The translations under genes were made by a program, and so were the position numbers. Below the pieces are notes generated by a model. It made no database searches, was not told the origin of the DNA, and saw nothing but the letters and a program-made list of their open reading frames with translations. From the NCBI GenBank assembly GCA_002397155.1, contig DGZR01000032.1:1-6441 (forward strand): a stretch of 6,441 nucleotides of DNA. The letters run 5' to 3'. Position 1 is the stretch's first letter, and every line of letters starts with the position of its first letter. Source of the stretch: Firmicutes bacterium UBA4975 (GTDB lineage: Bacteria > Bacillota > Proteinivoracia > UBA4975). Positions 4,838 to 6,441 of the stretch are shown here, one piece after another.

Positions 4838-6441
4838 ATGGAAAGACACGACCTCATTGTGGAAATCGGTCTGGAAGAAATGCCCGCCCTTTTCCTGCCG
4901 GGGGCCCTGGCCCAACTGGGGGAGCTGGCCGCCAACGCCCTGGCCGAAGCCCGGCTGGACTTTCGTGAACTCAAGACCTACGGCGCTCCACGCCGCCTTG
5001 CTCTTTATGGGGTGGGAGTGGCGGCCCGGCAGGGTGATCTGTCCCTAAAAGTCCGGGGCCCCGCGCTTAAGGCCGCCTACGACGAAAGCGGCGCTCCCAC
5101 CCGGGCCCTGGAGGGATTTGCCCGGGGACAGGGGGTGCCCCTCAGTTCCCTCACCCGGGGCGAAGTAAAGGGTGTCCCTTATGTCTACGCGGATAAGATA
5201 GAAGAGGGTCAAGAAGCGGGGGCTGTCCTGCCGGGGCTCCTGGCTGCCTGCCTGGGCAAGCTCTCCTTCCCCAAGTCAATGCGCTGGGGCGGCGGTGAAT
5301 TTCGTTTCGCCCGGCCGGTTCGCTGGCTTTTGGTCCTTTATGACGGCCGGGTCCTACCCCTGGAGTTTGGCGGCTGTCAGGCGGGAGAGAGCACTAGGGG
5401 CCACCGTTTTCTCGCCGACCGCCCCATCCCCCTGGCCGAGCCCGGTCAGTACCTGGCCAAACTAGAAGAGGCTTGGGTCCTGGTCGACCAGGATCGGCGG
5501 CGGGAGATAATCCGCCGCCAAGTAACCGAGCTGGCGGCCGCCCAGGGGGGCCGGGTGCGGGAAAACCCCGCGCTCTTGGAAGAAGTCACCTACCTGGTAG
5601 AATACCCCACCGCTTTTTTCGGGCGCATTGAGGATAAGTACATGGATCTGCCCCCCGAGGTGCTCATCACCTCCATGGAGGCAAACCAGCGCTACTTTCC
5701 TGTCCACTCCGCCACCGGGGCTCTGCTCCCGGGCTTTATCGCCCTGCGGGACGGCGGCACAGAGCACTTGGACACCGTCCGGGCCGGCAATGAAAAAGTC
5801 CTGCGGGCCCGCTTGGAGGACGCCGCTTTTTTCTGGACTGAAGACCAAAAGACGACCCTGGCCGCCCGCCGTCCCGCCCTGGACCGAGTGGTCTTTCTCG
5901 AGGGCCTGGGCAGCATGGGGGATAAAAGCAAGCGCCTGGTGGACCTCACGGGCTGGCTGGGGCAGCACCTGGGCCTGGATAACTGGATCGGGGCCCGGGC
6001 CCAACGGGCCGCCAGCCTGGCCAAGTCCGACTTGGTCACCCTGCTGGTCAACGAGTTTCCTGAGCTGCAGGGGGTGGTGGGGGGGAAAATTGCCCTGGCC
6101 GCCGGAGAGGAAGAAAAAGTGGCCCAGGCCATCGGCGAGCACTACCTGCCCCGCCACGGGGGGGACGCCCTCCCCGCCAGCCCCGAAGGGGCCCTGGTCG
6201 CCCTGGCCGACAAGACCGACAACATCACCGGCTGCTTCCTGGCCGGCCTCATCCCCAGCGGGTCCCAGGACCCCTACGCCCTTAGGCGCCAGGCCCAGGC
6301 TGTCGTCAACATCATCCTGGAAAAAGAACTGCCCCTGTCCCTCACTCCTTTCATAAACGAAAGCCATCGCCTGTACCAGGAGCAGTTCCCCCTGGCCAAG
6401 AACTCTGTAGTCTTGCTGGCAGAGGTCCTGGACTTTTTTGG
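4838..6441 (+). CDS. glyS: glycyl-tRNA synthetase beta subunit, cut at the window end
   Basis: Beta subunit of the tetrameric glycyl-tRNA synthetase, which binds tRNA-Gly and is needed for charging by GlyQ. Seen: 534 codons plus two bases before the window ends, out of about 690 usual, so the C-terminal anticodon-binding (DALR) part is missing only because of the cut. Family landmarks: LIVEIGLEEMP (6-16), APRRLAL (50-56), PKSMRWG (145-151), FARPVRW (157-163), GHRF (188-191), NQRYFPV (283-289), RLEDAAFF (325-332), GDKSKR (361-366), and DPYALRR (478-484). The start ATG is two bases after the glyQ stop, with GGGGAGG (4824-4830) seven bases upstream inside the glyQ end, so translational coupling is likely. 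No frameshift or stop was seen in the visible part. Confidence 0.97.
   Translation, partial: MERHDLIVEIGLEEMPALFLPGALAQLGELAANALAEARLDFRELKTYGAPRRLALYGVGVAARQGDLSLKVRGPALKAAYDESGAPTRALEGFARGQGVPLSSLTRGEVKGVPYVYADKIEEGQEAGAVLPGLLAACLGKLSFPKSMRWGGGEFRFARPVRWLLVLYDGRVLPLEFGGCQAGESTRGHRFLADRPIPLAEPGQYLAKLEEAWVLVDQDRRREIIRRQVTELAAAQGGRVRENPALLEEVTYLVEYPTAFFGRIEDKYMDLPPEVLITSMEANQRYFPVHSATGALLPGFIALRDGGTEHLDTVRAGNEKVLRARLEDAAFFWTEDQKTTLAARRPALDRVVFLEGLGSMGDKSKRLVDLTGWLGQHLGLDNWIGARAQRAASLAKSDLVTLLVNEFPELQGVVGGKIALAAGEEEKVAQAIGEHYLPRHGGDALPASPEGALVALADKTDNITGCFLAGLIPSGSQDPYALRRQAQAVVNIILEKELPLSLTPFINESHRLYQEQFPLAKNSVVLLAEVLDFF

Noticed and set aside
5628..6356. Plus-strand open frame (242 codons) within glyS
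   Set aside because: It overlaps glyS out of frame and encodes a Pro/Trp/Ser-rich product without recognisable motifs.
5462..6367. Long minus-strand open frame (301 codons) opposite glyS
   Set aside because: It is antisense to a clear, conserved glyS reading frame; long shadow frames are expected in DNA with this third-position GC bias, and the protein is low-complexity Gly/Gln/Val.

Overview
The window looks like chromosomal DNA of a GC-rich Gram-positive bacterium, most likely a Firmicute of the Clostridia (Moorella- or Desulfotomaculum-like is a guess). The basis is a tRNA-sensing T-box leader in front of glyQ, strong purine-rich ribosome binding sites, SigA-type promoters with 17-bp spacers, separate alpha and beta glycyl-tRNA synthetase genes, and strong G/C bias at third codon positions. 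All four protein genes lie on the + strand, and none looks phage- or plasmid-derived.

Layout: 1-153 is noncoding leader with two back-to-back perfect hairpins. 154-1512 encodes a class II CCA-adding/poly(A)-polymerase-type nucleotidyltransferase fused to an HD domain. 1513-1674 is a dense regulatory intergenic region. 1675-3588 encodes a DinG/XPD-type Fe-S helicase. 3589-3926 holds an extended -10 promoter and a complete glycine T-box riboswitch with antiterminator and terminator. 3927-4835 is glyQ. 4838-6441 is the first 534 codons of glyS, cut by the window end.

The most interesting part is 1511-1648. On the minus strand there is a perfect-consensus promoter (TTGACA, 17 bp, TATAAT). About 100 nt downstream is a 10-bp intrinsic terminator whose U-tract is correctly placed only for that strand. 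Together they define an unannotated small RNA of about 103 nt with no convincing ORF. A good + strand promoter (TTGCCA, 17 bp, TAAAAT) for the helicase gene faces it, so the two predicted transcripts overlap by about 34 nt at their 5' ends. That overlap is exactly a palindromic hairpin. This is either an antisense/transcription-interference switch on dinG, an operator between two promoters, or a free-standing trans-acting sRNA.

Functionally the window joins tRNA 3'-end maturation (CCA enzyme), tRNA charging (GlyRS alpha2beta2, induced when uncharged tRNA-Gly binds the T-box) and DNA repair (DinG). glyQ and glyS are co-transcribed and probably translationally coupled. The glycine T-box may carry a short Stem II with an S-turn, an element the well-studied B. 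subtilis glyQS leader lacks. The CCA enzyme has an atypical Gly/Pro/Arg-rich stretch in its catalytic domain, encoded by DNA rich in inverted repeats.
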